This document shows positions 31,586-40,402 of a stretch of DNA of 64,000 nucleotides, piece by piece. How positions within the stretch are numbered: the first letter of the stretch is position 1; every line of letters begins with the position of its first letter. The translations under genes were made by a program, and so were the position numbers. A model generated the notes under the pieces. The model had not been told where the DNA came from and searched no databases. It saw only the letters and a program-made list of their open reading frames with translations. Origin of the DNA: Sinobaca qinghaiensis (GTDB lineage: Bacteria > Bacillota > Bacilli > Bacillales > Marinococcaceae); NCBI RefSeq assembly GCF_003610495.1, contig NZ_RAPK01000009.1, positions 186,001 to 250,000 on the forward strand, written 5' to 3'.

Positions 31586-33646
31586 TTATTCTTCCGTTTC
31601 TTCTCCTGTTTCTTCTTCCTGCTGCTCAATTACTTCTTCATTTTCTGCATCAACTTCCGGCCGTTCTTCTTTAAGTTCAAAGTAGGCATCCATGGCCTGG
31701 CGTGCGATCGTATTCGCTACCCCGTTCCGGCCGCCGTTTTCTTCGAGATAGGTATAGGGCACAATTACCGCTATAGCTACTTCAGGATTGTCATAGGGGG
31801 CATACCCGACAAATGCCTGGTTTACGGCATTGTTTACCAGTTCTCCTGAGCCTTCGCTTCTAACCGTTACCTGGGCTGTTCCTGTTTTTCCCGCTACTTC
31901 GTAAGGAGCATCACCGAAGTAGCTCCGTGCCGTACCGCTGGAACCTTCCACGACTTCAAGCATTCCTTCCTGAGCCATATCTATATATTCATCATCAACA
32001 CTTAATTTGTTCATAATGGAGGGCTGGATCTGCTGGGAAATCGAGCCCATATTACTTTTATCGGGATTGGACTGGCGCACTTCTTTAACAAAATGAGGCT
32101 CAATCCGGTAGCCGTCGTTGGCAATCGTCGCTACATACTGCGCCAGCTGCATCGGCGTATACGTATCAAACTGGCCGAAGCTCAAGTAGAGAAGATTTCC
32201 CGGATTTCCGTATCCACCTGAAATTCCGGCAGATTCTGACGGAAGATCAATGCCTGTTTCTGTGCCAAGGCCGAATTGATTATAGTAATACCGCATCGTA
32301 TCGTAGGCTTCCTGCACCTTATCAGAGTTAAACGTACCTCCACGTTCGTAATCAGCCAGCCTCATCGCAATTTCCGACATATAAATATTGGAAGACTTCT
32401 CTAAGGCGCCGAGGTAGTTAACACTTCCAATAGTGTCAGAGGCTGAGCTGATATCAGAACTCCCTGGAAGGCTGATCGGCGTATCGTTAATGTACGTATC
32501 CGCCGTTACGACTCCTTCCTGCAGACCCGCCATCACGGTTGCCATTTTAACAGTTGAACCCATTTCAAATGAGCTGCTGACTGTACCCACCTGGTTCTGA
32601 TAGCCGGATGCCGCAAGAATTTCCCCTGTGCTCGGTTCAATCATAACCGCATAGGCATCTTCATCATTTACGAAGTTGCCGGACTGGCCGCCTACCTGTT
32701 CATCTACAATGGTTTCCAGATCCTGCTGCAGTGCCATATCTACTGAAAGAACCAGGTCGTTCCCACGGCTTCCGGTCGTTTCCGCCCCATTACCTGCCGC
32801 TTCTTCTGAATCAAGCAATTCTCCTTTGACACCGCGGAGCGCACTTTCGTATTCCTCTTCCAGAAAGCTCGTACCTACTAAATCAGAGCGGTCATAGCCA
32901 AGCGCCAGGTATTCATCGATTGTTTCGCGTGGAATAGAGCCTACAGAACCAAAGAAGCCCGGGAAAGATTCATCAAACACATACTGTCTGTTTGAATCTC
33001 TTAGTAAATCGACTCCCGGCAGTTCCTCGAGGCGTACGCTTATTTCATGCGCTTCTTCTCTTGTTAAATTCTCTTTTACCCGCTGCGGTGAATCATTATA
33101 GCCTGAGATCATTTCCCGCCAAACGGCTACGACTTCAAGCTCCGTACCCTGAATATCGCTCAGCTGTTCATCGGTAATCTTTTCAAGCTGCAGATCATAT
33201 GGATCTACACCGTCTTCTGATGCTGACGCCATTTCTTCTTCAGAAAGAAGAGACTCTGCTTCTTCTTCTCTTGTAAGAAGCCAGTAGTCTTTTAAATCTC
33301 TATCCGTAATTCCCTCTGTGTCCATTTCCAGATATCCGCTCAGCTTTTCAGCAATATCCAGTCTTTCTTCATCAGAAACGCTTGAGGAATTGGTATATGT
33401 AAGAGAAAGAATAAGCTGATTATCTACGGCAATTTCACCATTTCTATCGTACATAACGCCGCGCGGAGCATCGATTCTTGTTACCGGCTCGCTCGCCTCT
33501 TCGAGGTCACGCTCATACGTATCCCCCTGAACAATTTGTATAAACCCCAATCTTAGTATTAATGCGGAAAAAAGTATAAACACTGCAAAAAAGAGCACAT
33601 TTAGTCTTTTAGGAAGATGACTTTTTCTATTTTTTCTTGACGCCAC
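31586..33646 (-). CDS. pbpA: Class B penicillin-binding protein (transpeptidase)
   Basis: Membrane-anchored D,D-transpeptidase that cross-links peptidoglycan in the lateral wall. GTG start behind AGAGGG gives 686 residues; a start 7 codons earlier lacks a ribosome-binding site. One membrane helix (about 18-40), the class B dimerisation domain (RIDAPRGVMYDRNGEIAV, then about 60-290), then the catalytic domain with GSTVK (active serine), SSN and KTGTA. The exported C-terminal tail (about 25 residues) is almost all Glu/Gln/Thr, as in salt- or alkali-adapted Bacilli. In B. subtilis pbpA is followed by the pst phosphate operon; here it is not. Confidence 0.93.
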   Translation of the reverse strand: MASRKNRKSHLPKRLNVLFFAVFILFSALILRLGFIQIVQGDTYERDLEEASEPVTRIDAPRGVMYDRNGEIAVDNQLILSLTYTNSSSVSDEERLDIAEKLSGYLEMDTEGITDRDLKDYWLLTREEEAESLLSEEEMASASEDGVDPYDLQLEKITDEQLSDIQGTELEVVAVWREMISGYNDSPQRVKENLTREEAHEISVRLEELPGVDLLRDSNRQYVFDESFPGFFGSVGSIPRETIDEYLALGYDRSDLVGTSFLEEEYESALRGVKGELLDSEEAAGNGAETTGSRGNDLVLSVDMALQQDLETIVDEQVGGQSGNFVNDEDAYAVMIEPSTGEILAASGYQNQVGTVSSSFEMGSTVKMATVMAGLQEGVVTADTYINDTPISLPGSSDISSASDTIGSVNYLGALEKSSNIYMSEIAMRLADYERGGTFNSDKVQEAYDTMRYYYNQFGLGTETGIDLPSESAGISGGYGNPGNLLYLSFGQFDTYTPMQLAQYVATIANDGYRIEPHFVKEVRQSNPDKSNMGSISQQIQPSIMNKLSVDDEYIDMAQEGMLEVVEGSSGTARSYFGDAPYEVAGKTGTAQVTVRSEGSGELVNNAVNQAFVGYAPYDNPEVAIAVIVPYTYLEENGGRNGVANTIARQAMDAYFELKEERPEVDAENEEVIEQQEEETGEETEE

Positions 33647-33786
33647 TGCAATCCCTCTTTCTTTCATACAAGCTGCTGTTATTCAGACTTACTGCCGTCC
33701 TGGCACGTACCCTGATTTTACCATACTCTATGTACGATAAAAAGAAAGCAGGCGGTTCATCTTTCTACAATGAAGACTGAAAACAA

Positions 33787-33830
33787 AAAAAGATACCGGT
33801 TATCTTGGTTAGATAGCCGGTACCTTTTTT
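33787..33830 (-). terminator. Intrinsic terminator of sodA
   Basis: GGTACCGGCTATCT and AGATAACCGGTATC arms around AACCA on the minus strand, followed by TTTTTTTG. Confidence 0.85.
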
Positions 33831-33873
33831 ATTCAGCAAAGCTTTATTGCTTCAGCCGGGTGTATATTATTAC

Positions 33874-34485
33874 TTATTTTGCTTCAGAATAACGCTTTTC
33901 TACTTCGTTCCAGTTAATAATGTTCCAGAATGCGTCAATATATTCAGGACGACGGTTCTGGTATTTAAGATAGTATGCATGCTCCCATACATCCAGTCCT
34001 AAAATTGGAGTTTTGCCTTCCATGATTGGTGAATCTTGGTTAGCAGTGCTCATAATTTCAAGCTCTCCGCCGGATACTACAAGCCATGCCCAGCCGGATC
34101 CGAATCGACCAGTTGCTGCTGCTGCAAATTCTTCCTGGAACTTCTCGAAGCTTCCGAACTTGCTTTCAATCGCACTTGCAAGCTCTCCGCTTGGCTTTCC
34201 GCCGCCGTCCGGGCTGAGGATCTGCCAGAAGAATGTGTGGTTAGCGTGGCCGCCGCCGTTATTTCTAACTGCCGTGCGGATATCTTCAGGAATAGCATTA
34301 AGATCTCTAATAAGGTCTTCTACATCTTTACCTGCAAGATCGTCGTGACCTTCCAATGCTGCGTTAAGCTTAGTAACATACGTATTGTGGTGCTTATCGT
34401 GGTGAATCTGCATCGTTGTTGCGTCTACATGAGGCTCTAGTGCGTTTTCTGCGTAAGGTAGTTTTGGTAGTTCATAATTTGCCAA
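33874..34485 (-). CDS. sodA: Superoxide dismutase (Mn type)
   Basis: Dismutates superoxide to oxygen and hydrogen peroxide. 203 residues, normal. Metal ligands His28 (MQIHHDKHH), His83 (GHANHTFFW), Asp165 and His169 (DVWEHAYY) are all present; residues around GSGWAWLV fit the Mn form more than Fe. The start has AAGGAGGAG just upstream. Monocistronic, followed by a terminator. Confidence 0.96.
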   Translation of the reverse strand: MANYELPKLPYAENALEPHVDATTMQIHHDKHHNTYVTKLNAALEGHDDLAGKDVEDLIRDLNAIPEDIRTAVRNNGGGHANHTFFWQILSPDGGGKPSGELASAIESKFGSFEKFQEEFAAAATGRFGSGWAWLVVSGGELEIMSTANQDSPIMEGKTPILGLDVWEHAYYLKYQNRRPEYIDAFWNIINWNEVEKRYSEAK

Positions 34486-34675
34486 TTAAATCTCCTCCTT
34501 GGAATGTAAACGTGTAATGAAACTAGAATGATATAACCGTTAAGCTATATATAACATAAATAAATGTAACAAATCAGTCACAATATTACAATCATAACGA
34601 TCTGCTGCCATTTATTTCTATTGTACACATTAACTCCTATACCCAGCACCAAAAATTTTTAAACTAAAGAAAACA

Positions 34676-34703
34676 CAAAAAAAGCACACGGCTGTGTGCT
34701 TTT
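34676..34703 (-). terminator. Terminator of the tRNA operon
   Basis: AAAAGCACAC and GTGTGCTTTTTTT arms around AGCC on the minus strand, 13 bases after tRNA-Ile2. Confidence 0.85.
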
Positions 34704-34715
34704 GAACATTCATAA

Positions 34716-34792
34716 TGGTGGACCCTGTAGGACTCGAACCTACGACCGGACGGTTATGAGCCGTCTGCTCTAACCAACTGAGCTAAGGGTCC
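34716..34792 (-). tRNA. tRNA-Ile2 (anticodon CAT)
   Basis: 77-base cloverleaf with encoded CCA. Anticodon CAT in GGCTCATAACC. The body starts GGACCCTTAGCTCAG and resembles the Bacillus tRNA-Ile2 whose C34 is changed to lysidine, not the elongator Met tRNA, which is also in this cluster. The Ile2 identity is inferred. Confidence 0.75.
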
Positions 34793-34798
34793 TTCACA

Positions 34799-34875
34799 TG
34801 GGGCGGCTGATGGGAATCGAACCCACGAATGCCGGAACCACAATCCGGTGCGTTAACCACTTCGCCACAACCGCC
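34799..34875 (-). tRNA. tRNA-His (anticodon GTG)
   Basis: Anticodon GTG in GATTGTGGTTCC. It has the extra 5' G (G-1) opposite C73, the hallmark of tRNA-His, and an encoded CCA. Confidence 0.95.
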
Positions 34876-34898
34876 ATGTAAGTATTCTTTTTTAAATA

Positions 34899-34975
34899 TG
34901 GTAGCGGCGGAGGGGATCGAACCCCCGACCTCACGGGTATGAACCGTACGCTCTAGCCAGCTGAGCTACACCGCC
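34899..34975 (-). tRNA. tRNA-Met, elongator (anticodon CAT)
   Basis: Body GGCGGTGTAGCTCAGCTGGC with anticodon CAT in GGTTCATACCC and encoded CCA. Base pair 1-72 is G-U rather than the usual G-C. Confidence 0.9.
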
Positions 34976-34978
34976 ATA

Positions 34979-35053
34979 TGGCTCCACAGGCAGGATTCGA
35001 ACCTGCGACCGATCGGTTAACAGCCGATAGCTCTACCACTGAGCTACTGTGGA
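34979..35053 (-). tRNA. tRNA-Asn (anticodon GTT)
   Basis: 75-base cloverleaf with anticodon GTT in GGCTGTTAACC, D-arm GCTCAGTGGTAGAGC and encoded CCA. First tRNA of the four-gene cluster. Confidence 0.95.
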
Positions 35054-35149
35054 ATATCCTGTTATTATGTAAGAATGTCTTCTAACAGCGACATTTATCA
35101 TAATATCACGATAATATTGGAACGTCAATGCTTATTTTTAATCAAACGA

Positions 35150-35635
35150 TCAGGAAAAAATAAGGTACAAAAGATAAATGCCATTTCCTGCAAGAAGCAC
35201 GCCTTTTAGTACAACGCTTACGAGAAACCCCGCCAGAGAACCGGCTCCTACCCGTCCCAGCTTCTGCCATGACTTTTCGCCGGATATCATTTCACCAATA
35301 ATGGCTCCTGCAATAGCTCCGATTAGAACGCCGACAATGGGGATAATAAATGGGCCGACAATTAAGCCGATAACGCTTCCCCAGGTGGCCGCTTTCGACC
35401 CGCCGGTTCGTTCTATTCCATAATACTGTACGGCATAATCAATGATAAACAACAGCGCGGCAATAATAATCTGGCTTATCCAGAACCAGGCTGACAAGGT
35501 ACCAAACCCCTGCGCCGCAGCAATTAATATAATGGCTGCAATATAGAATATGCCTCCCGGCACAATCGGGTAAATTAAAGCCGCCAAAGCAAGCGCGTAG
35601 GCAATAAATGCCAGTGTATAAAAGATATAATCCAT
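35150..35635 (-). CDS. yqgC: YqgC, DUF456 membrane protein
   Basis: A 161-residue membrane protein with five or six hydrophobic helices and glycine-rich repeats (GSVIGLIVGPFIIPIVGVLI, GAIAGAIIGEMISG) that define DUF456. The ATG behind GGGAGG is chosen; the upstream extension (22 residues) is not family-like. Same position relative to sodA as B. subtilis yqgC. Function unknown; the Gly-zipper helices could form an oligomeric channel-like assembly, which is speculation. Confidence 0.85.
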   Translation of the reverse strand: MDYIFYTLAFIAYALALAALIYPIVPGGIFYIAAIILIAAAQGFGTLSAWFWISQIIIAALLFIIDYAVQYYGIERTGGSKAATWGSVIGLIVGPFIIPIVGVLIGAIAGAIIGEMISGEKSWQKLGRVGAGSLAGFLVSVVLKGVLLAGNGIYLLYLIFS

Positions 35636-35719
35636 TTTTTCCTCCCTTTTAAAAACGTCCACTGCCCTTTTTGTTAATAAAAAGGCAGTGGACGAAGTCA
35701 ATTATTTAAATTATACGTA

Positions 35720-37366
35720 TTATTCGCGTTCCTGTAAAACAGCTTCTGCAATATTCACACTGTGATCGCCGATTCGTTCCAGATTACTGATAATATCTAC
35801 AAAGACAATACCAGCTGAGCCGGAGCAGCGGCCTTCGTTCACACGCAAAATATGCTTTTTACGGAGTTTACGCTCCATTTTATCGATTTGTTCTTCCTGC
35901 TTAACTACCTCTCTGGCAGCTTCCTGAGCTTCTTCCTGGTTGTCATTTTCCAATGCGCTGACCGCATTGTGCAGTGTTTTAATAGTTAAATCAAACATTT
36001 CTTCCATATCAGTATAGGCATCCTCAGACATGGATACTTTGTTTGTCATTTGATAATCCACAAGTTCCATTACGTTTTCCATGTGGTCTCCGACCCGTTC
36101 GATATCCCTTACCGTATCCATGAGCATGGAATGGAGCTTGGAATTCTCATCGGAAAGCGACCGCTGGGAAATCAAAATCAGATAATCCGTAATTTTGCGG
36201 TCCAGATTATTAATTGCTTCTTCAAACTGCACGGTAAGCTCTGCATGACGCTTATGATTTGTCTTTAAATATTTATGGGATTCAATTAATCCCTTTTCGG
36301 CAAATTCCGCCATTCGAAGCGTCTCTGCTTTAGCCTGGCCCAGTGCTACACCAGGGGAGCGCTGAATGAAAGAAGGATCCAAATGCTGTGCTTTGTATTC
36401 AATTTCTGTGTCCTGTCCCGGAATCAGCTTTGTCACGATAATTGCAAGTACGGCGACAAAAGGAAGCTGAATGATCGTATTCGACACGTTAAAAATACCG
36501 TGTGCGAAAGCAATCGTCATTGGTGCATTTAAGTTTAGGGATTCCTGAATGCTTCCTATCATTGCTGTATAAGGCACAATTAATATAATAACAATCGTTG
36601 CCCCGATTACGTTGAATATAACGTGAGTCAGTGCAGCACGTTTTGCCGCAAGAGATGCACCAAGAGAAGCCAGTACTGCGGTAATGGTTGTCCCAATATT
36701 ATCACCAAACAGTACAGGCAGTGCTGCCGCAAGTTCTATAGCTCCCTGATCGTAAAGCTCCTGAAGCAGTCCAATGGAAGCAGACGAGCTTTGTACTAAT
36801 ACGGTAAATACGGTTCCAATTAACACACCCAAAATTGGGTTTTCACTTACGCTGATAGTCAAGTCACGGAAAGCCGGCAGACCTTCAAGCGGCTCAACGC
36901 CGTCTCCCATAAGAGAAAGACCAAAAAATAATGCCCCGAAGCCAAAAATGGCCTGGCCGATATTGTTTATCTTTTTATTTTTGAAGAAGAAAATTAATAC
37001 GGTTCCTATGAATATAATAGGAAGTGCATAGTCTTCAATTTTGATACCGATAATAAAGGCTGTAACGGTCGTACCAATGTTGGCACCCATAATAACACCG
37101 ATGGCCTGGGAAAGCGTCATGAAACCGGCGTTTACTAACCCGATGGTTAAAACTGTTGTTCCCGTACTCGTCTGTATAAGTATGGTGACAACTATTCCGG
37201 CTAAAACCCCCATTACCGGGTTACTCGTAAATTTATCGAGAATATCCCTTAATTTATCCCCTGCGATTTTCTGCAGGCCGTCCCCTAAATATTTAATACC
37301 AAATAGGAAAACACCTAATCCCCCGAAAAAAGTAAATAAAATCGTTTGAAGATCCAACACCCTCAT
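35720..37366 (-). CDS. Na+/phosphate symporter with PhoU-like domain
   Basis: A 548-residue NptA/YjbB-type Na/Pi cotransporter. The N-terminal membrane part (about 1-315) contains two inverted repeats with QTSTGTT and QSSSAS substrate motifs, each followed by the GANIGTT or GDNIGTT loop. The C-terminal third (about 345-545) is a helical PhoU-like regulatory domain. It imports phosphate with Na+. No ribosome-binding site is ideal for the ATG (AAGGG only 1 base away), so the start could be a TTG three codons later. It is alone here; the ABC-type pst operon expected near pbpA in Bacillus is not found in the window. Confidence 0.9.
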   Translation of the reverse strand: MRVLDLQTILFTFFGGLGVFLFGIKYLGDGLQKIAGDKLRDILDKFTSNPVMGVLAGIVVTILIQTSTGTTVLTIGLVNAGFMTLSQAIGVIMGANIGTTVTAFIIGIKIEDYALPIIFIGTVLIFFFKNKKINNIGQAIFGFGALFFGLSLMGDGVEPLEGLPAFRDLTISVSENPILGVLIGTVFTVLVQSSSASIGLLQELYDQGAIELAAALPVLFGDNIGTTITAVLASLGASLAAKRAALTHVIFNVIGATIVIILIVPYTAMIGSIQESLNLNAPMTIAFAHGIFNVSNTIIQLPFVAVLAIIVTKLIPGQDTEIEYKAQHLDPSFIQRSPGVALGQAKAETLRMAEFAEKGLIESHKYLKTNHKRHAELTVQFEEAINNLDRKITDYLILISQRSLSDENSKLHSMLMDTVRDIERVGDHMENVMELVDYQMTNKVSMSEDAYTDMEEMFDLTIKTLHNAVSALENDNQEEAQEAAREVVKQEEQIDKMERKLRKKHILRVNEGRCSGSAGIVFVDIISNLERIGDHSVNIAEAVLQERE

Positions 37367-37560
37367 CCCTTCGTTTTAAAAATTCCCCTAAGGCAAACCT
37401 TAATCAGCGTACTTGTTTAATATTGAGTAAAGATTGAGCTTTTGTAAAGATTATATTACATTTTATTTTTTCGTTTATTTCTGCCGTTTATCCAGGCCAT
37501 ATTGTGGCTTGTTTCCATTTGCGTTAGAATAAGCCTCGCAGGCTACAAAGGAGGCGGCAG

Positions 37561-38340
37561 ATGTCTATGATTCAACTATTTATTAAAAGTTTATATTCCC
37601 CCCTTCACATTGCACGATTTCGTTTTCAAAAAATAACCAGAACTATTCTTTATATTTTCTTCCTGATGGCTCTGGCCAGTATACCAGCCGGTATCGCTTT
37701 GTCCCAGTCACTTTCACATGTATCGGATGAACTTGATACCCTTCTGCAGGAAGATGTTCCCGATTTTAGTATTGAAAACGGAGAGCTTATAAGCGAAGCG
37801 GAAGGTCCGCAGACTATCGGCGAAGGCGGCCGGGAGCTGATATTTGACCCCAGCGGCGAAGTCACGGCTGAAGAAATGGCCGCGTCCGGCCAGTCGGCGC
37901 TTCTTCAGGAAGAAGTAGTAATTGGTTCGGGTGATAACAGCCAGGTCTATTCCTACAGCCAGGCAGGCAGTATTTCTTTTACAAAGCAGGAGCTTTCTAA
38001 TTTGGCCGCGTCCCTGCAGGATGTATTTTATATTTTGATCCCTGTGGCTGTTGTTGGATTATACTTATTAAATACAACACTTAAATTTATTGGTATATTT
38101 GCGCTTTCCGTGTTTGGGCTGATGATTCGAAAAGCTTCACCTATTCCGTTAAGTTATCGATTTATCTGGATCATGAGTGCTTTTGCGGTCACGCTGCCGA
38201 CTATGATTATTGCGCTTTTGGACCTGTTTCCGTTTCAAATACCGGCAGGGTTCACGATTTACTGGGTTATAGCATTCTTTATGCTGTACCGCGCCTTCCG
38301 TTCCCTTCCCCGCCCAAAAAAAAGCAGCAGTCCGGCTTAG
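37561..38340 (+). CDS. yqgB: DUF1189 family membrane protein
   Basis: A 259-residue membrane protein with one N-terminal helix (about 27-50), a long extracytoplasmic acidic domain (about 52-155) and four C-terminal helices. The topology, length and the MIQLFIKSLYSPLHIARFRF start fit DUF1189 (YqgB in B. subtilis, as I recall, near yqgC). The exported loop may sense something outside, but function is unknown. GGAGG just upstream of the start; the 3' end lies in a terminator shared with the NfeD gene. Confidence 0.75.
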   Translation: MSMIQLFIKSLYSPLHIARFRFQKITRTILYIFFLMALASIPAGIALSQSLSHVSDELDTLLQEDVPDFSIENGELISEAEGPQTIGEGGRELIFDPSGEVTAEEMAASGQSALLQEEVVIGSGDNSQVYSYSQAGSISFTKQELSNLAASLQDVFYILIPVAVVGLYLLNTTLKFIGIFALSVFGLMIRKASPIPLSYRFIWIMSAFAVTLPTMIIALLDLFPFQIPAGFTIYWVIAFFMLYRAFRSLPRPKKSSSPA

Positions 38341-38362
38341 ATGCCGTTCTGCTGCTTTTCTT
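38320..38362. terminator. Bidirectional terminator, DUF1189/NfeD
   Basis: AAAAGCAGCAG and CTGCTGCTTTTCTTTT arms with a long loop; it lies between two convergent genes and starts inside the DUF1189 end. Confidence 0.75.
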
Positions 38363-39013
38363 TTAAGAAGAAGTCTGTGAAGCCTGCTCCATCTTTTTAA
38401 TTAAAATTCTCGTCCCGTCGGCAGACACCACTTCGATGTCGACTCCGGCTTCTATCCACTGGCCGCCGCTGGTGGCACTGTAACGCTCTCCTTCTACTTC
38501 AATTGTCCCTGTCGGTCTGAAAGCAGTCAGTGCCTTTCCTTTTTTACCGATCAGTTCCTTGTAGGACTCGTTCATGGAGTTGTAACCGGAATCGCTGCTG
38601 AGCTTATCCTTAAGCGTAAGCTTGTCCCAAAGTCCTCTTCTTGGGAAGACTTTTAAAAACACGAGCGCTCCGACAATACCGAGCAGAAATCCGAATACTG
38701 CCAGCACTCCGTACAAAATACCCGGAGTAGGAACCGCTACACTCAAACTCATCAGTATAATACCAATCACTCCGAACGTGCCGTCCCCTGTCACTTTGCC
38801 GTCGAAAATAATGAGCATCAATCCGCCGGCATATAAAGCTAAAATCCATATGCTGGCTGCCCCTTCAATATGATGGGCAAAATATAATGTAATAAAGGCC
38901 AGTCCCAAAATACCGAATAAACCCTTTGTTTTTACGAGCAGTTCACCTATAAGAAACAATGTCGCGAGAAAGACGACGATAAAACCGACGCTTGCCTGAT
39001 CGAGCCATTCCAT
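38363..39013 (-). CDS. Short NfeD-family membrane protein
   Basis: A 216-residue protein with four or five hydrophobic helices (about 8-135) and a C-terminal OB-fold NfeD domain (about 150-205: LIGKKGKALTAFRPTGTIEVEG). NfeD proteins usually pair with flotillin-like (SPFH) proteins and organise membrane microdomains. No SPFH gene is adjacent here, and the protease domain of long NfeD forms is missing. The ATG with AAGGAG and GAAAGGA upstream is chosen over one 8 codons earlier. Confidence 0.85.
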   Translation of the reverse strand: MEWLDQASVGFIVVFLATLFLIGELLVKTKGLFGILGLAFITLYFAHHIEGAASIWILALYAGGLMLIIFDGKVTGDGTFGVIGIILMSLSVAVPTPGILYGVLAVFGFLLGIVGALVFLKVFPRRGLWDKLTLKDKLSSDSGYNSMNESYKELIGKKGKALTAFRPTGTIEVEGERYSATSGGQWIEAGVDIEVVSADGTRILIKKMEQASQTSS

Positions 39014-39140
39014 TCCTTTCAGCTCCTTCGTTTTCATCTGGTTGTCTATATACTACGATTTTACCGTTGTTAGGTTTCAGATTCAATTTATCTCTTTTTT
39101 ATATTGGAAATATTTTTAAAATAGAGCGCTCTTTTCATTG

Positions 39141-39172
39141 AAAAAAGAGAGAGTCTTTTAAAAGACTCTCCC
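39141..39172 (-). terminator. Terminator after the DUF1002 gene
   Basis: GAGAGTCTTTT and AAAAGACTCTC arms on the minus strand followed by TCTTTTTTC. Confidence 0.8.
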
Positions 39173-39199
39173 ACATGTTTACTATTATATTTAGTTTAT

Positions 39200-40096
39200 T
39201 CAGCTGTTGGATTCCGATTCCTCGGAACCACCGAACAGAGAATCAATAATGCCATTAATAAATTCCAGAAAACCTGCAAAGAAAGACTGTGTTTCTTCGC
39301 TATTTACAAATCCGCCGATATTATCCTGAACTTTGCTGATTTCATCCTGTACCTGATTCCAGTCAACATTCAAGTCCTTCATCCGGTCGAACAGAGACAC
39401 CAGGCCGTCTGTCTGCTCCTGGGTTAATTCGATGTTCATGTCCACCGCAATATTTTGAATCAGAACACGGATATCTTCAGAGCTTTCGATATTCTGTTCG
39501 CTGATCTCCTGTTTAACTCTCGTAATTAATTCTGTTGCTTCTTCAGTACCGATGCTTTCTCCAAGCTCCGCAGTTTTAACCACTTCTTCATTGGCTACCT
39601 GCTTCTGCTCTTCCGGAATGGTTACATCGTTCTGCACTTCGTACGCTTTTAAAATACCAGTCAGGGCCCCGGTTCCTGATACATCCATCGGTGCTGTTAC
39701 ATATACTTCTGCATCTTCCACCCCTGCAGTAATCATGGCATTGGCGTACATAGCTTCTGATATTTTAGTTATGTTGGTCGTTTCCACATCAATTCCGTCA
39801 CCGGATCCCGCAGTTGTAATCTTAGCGGAAGAAAGGGCTCTTGTGCCTATATCGGCGGCGCTCATGTAATCGCCCAGGTATTCATGCTCCTCTTCATTGG
39901 ATACCGTAATCGTTTCCACTTCAGAACCAGCATCCATTTCGTTTAACAGCTGATCCCGTTGTTCTGATGTTAAATCTTCGCCGAGAGTGATAATTTCATC
40001 TCCCTCTGCTGAATCAGCAAGAGCCCCCGCCGCTGGAAACGTCAGCATAATCGCCGCAGCAACTCCCGCCGCTGTGAATGTTTTTTTTCTGTTCAT
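39200..40096 (-). CDS. DUF1002 secreted protein (YpuA-like)
   Basis: A 298-residue secreted protein. It has a signal peptide (basic MNRKKTF, hydrophobic helix to about 22, ALADSA cleavage region). The mature chain is very acidic. The DUF1002 pattern is visible: EIITLGEDLTSEQRDQLLNE, the repeated S/A-rich block DIGTRALSSAKITT, and VTAPMDVSGTGALTGILKAY. Two helical pairs make up the C-terminal half, ending in a hydrophobic FAGFLEFINGIIDSLFGG helix. Function unknown; B. subtilis YpuA belongs to the same family. Confidence 0.85.
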   Translation of the reverse strand: MNRKKTFTAAGVAAAIMLTFPAAGALADSAEGDEIITLGEDLTSEQRDQLLNEMDAGSEVETITVSNEEEHEYLGDYMSAADIGTRALSSAKITTAGSGDGIDVETTNITKISEAMYANAMITAGVEDAEVYVTAPMDVSGTGALTGILKAYEVQNDVTIPEEQKQVANEEVVKTAELGESIGTEEATELITRVKQEISEQNIESSEDIRVLIQNIAVDMNIELTQEQTDGLVSLFDRMKDLNVDWNQVQDEISKVQDNIGGFVNSEETQSFFAGFLEFINGIIDSLFGGSEESESNS

Positions 40097-40274
40097 GTTG
40101 TTCTCTCCTTTTATGATCGTGCTTGTTTTCTGCTTTTTACGGTGCAGGCAGTTCCCTGCTGCCTTTTATGTGTACAGGAACATTTGTGTTCCATACCATT
40201 AGTCGATGCTTTTTTTATTTGGTTACACTTCTGATATGAAAAAGAAGCTCAAAACAACCTTTAAACAGATATGC

Positions 40275-40304
40275 TTGCCAAACAGATTCAAACGCTGATA
40301 CAAT
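40275..40304 (+). promoter_or_regulatory. Candidate distal promoter of ispG
   Basis: TTGCCA and TACAAT separated by 18 bases, 99 bases before the ispG start. Confidence 0.5.
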
Positions 40305-40319
40305 GGCAATGCATAAGAT

Positions 40320-40348
40320 TTGGTTACGATTGGTGTGTATTGTACAAT
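40320..40348 (+). promoter_or_regulatory. Candidate proximal promoter of ispG
   Basis: TTGGTT and TACAAT separated by 17 bases, 55 bases before the ispG start. With the distal promoter this forms a possible tandem pair. Confidence 0.55.
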
Positions 40349-40402
40349 GCATACTTTAGACTGGACCGAAAAATTTATTAATCTGAAGGGGCGAATGGAT
40401 AC

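Larger units (their letters stand above)
40097..40402. other. Intergenic region DUF1002/ispG (306 bases)
   Basis: Holds the ribosome-binding site of the DUF1002 gene (AAAGGAGAG) on the minus strand and two candidate promoters for ispG on the plus strand. Nothing else recognisable. Confidence 0.6.

Noticed and set aside
34716-34792. Initiator tRNA-Met
   Set aside because: The anticodon is CAT, but the body lacks the initiator features (mismatched 1-72 pair, three G-C pairs below the anticodon) and resembles tRNA-Ile2.
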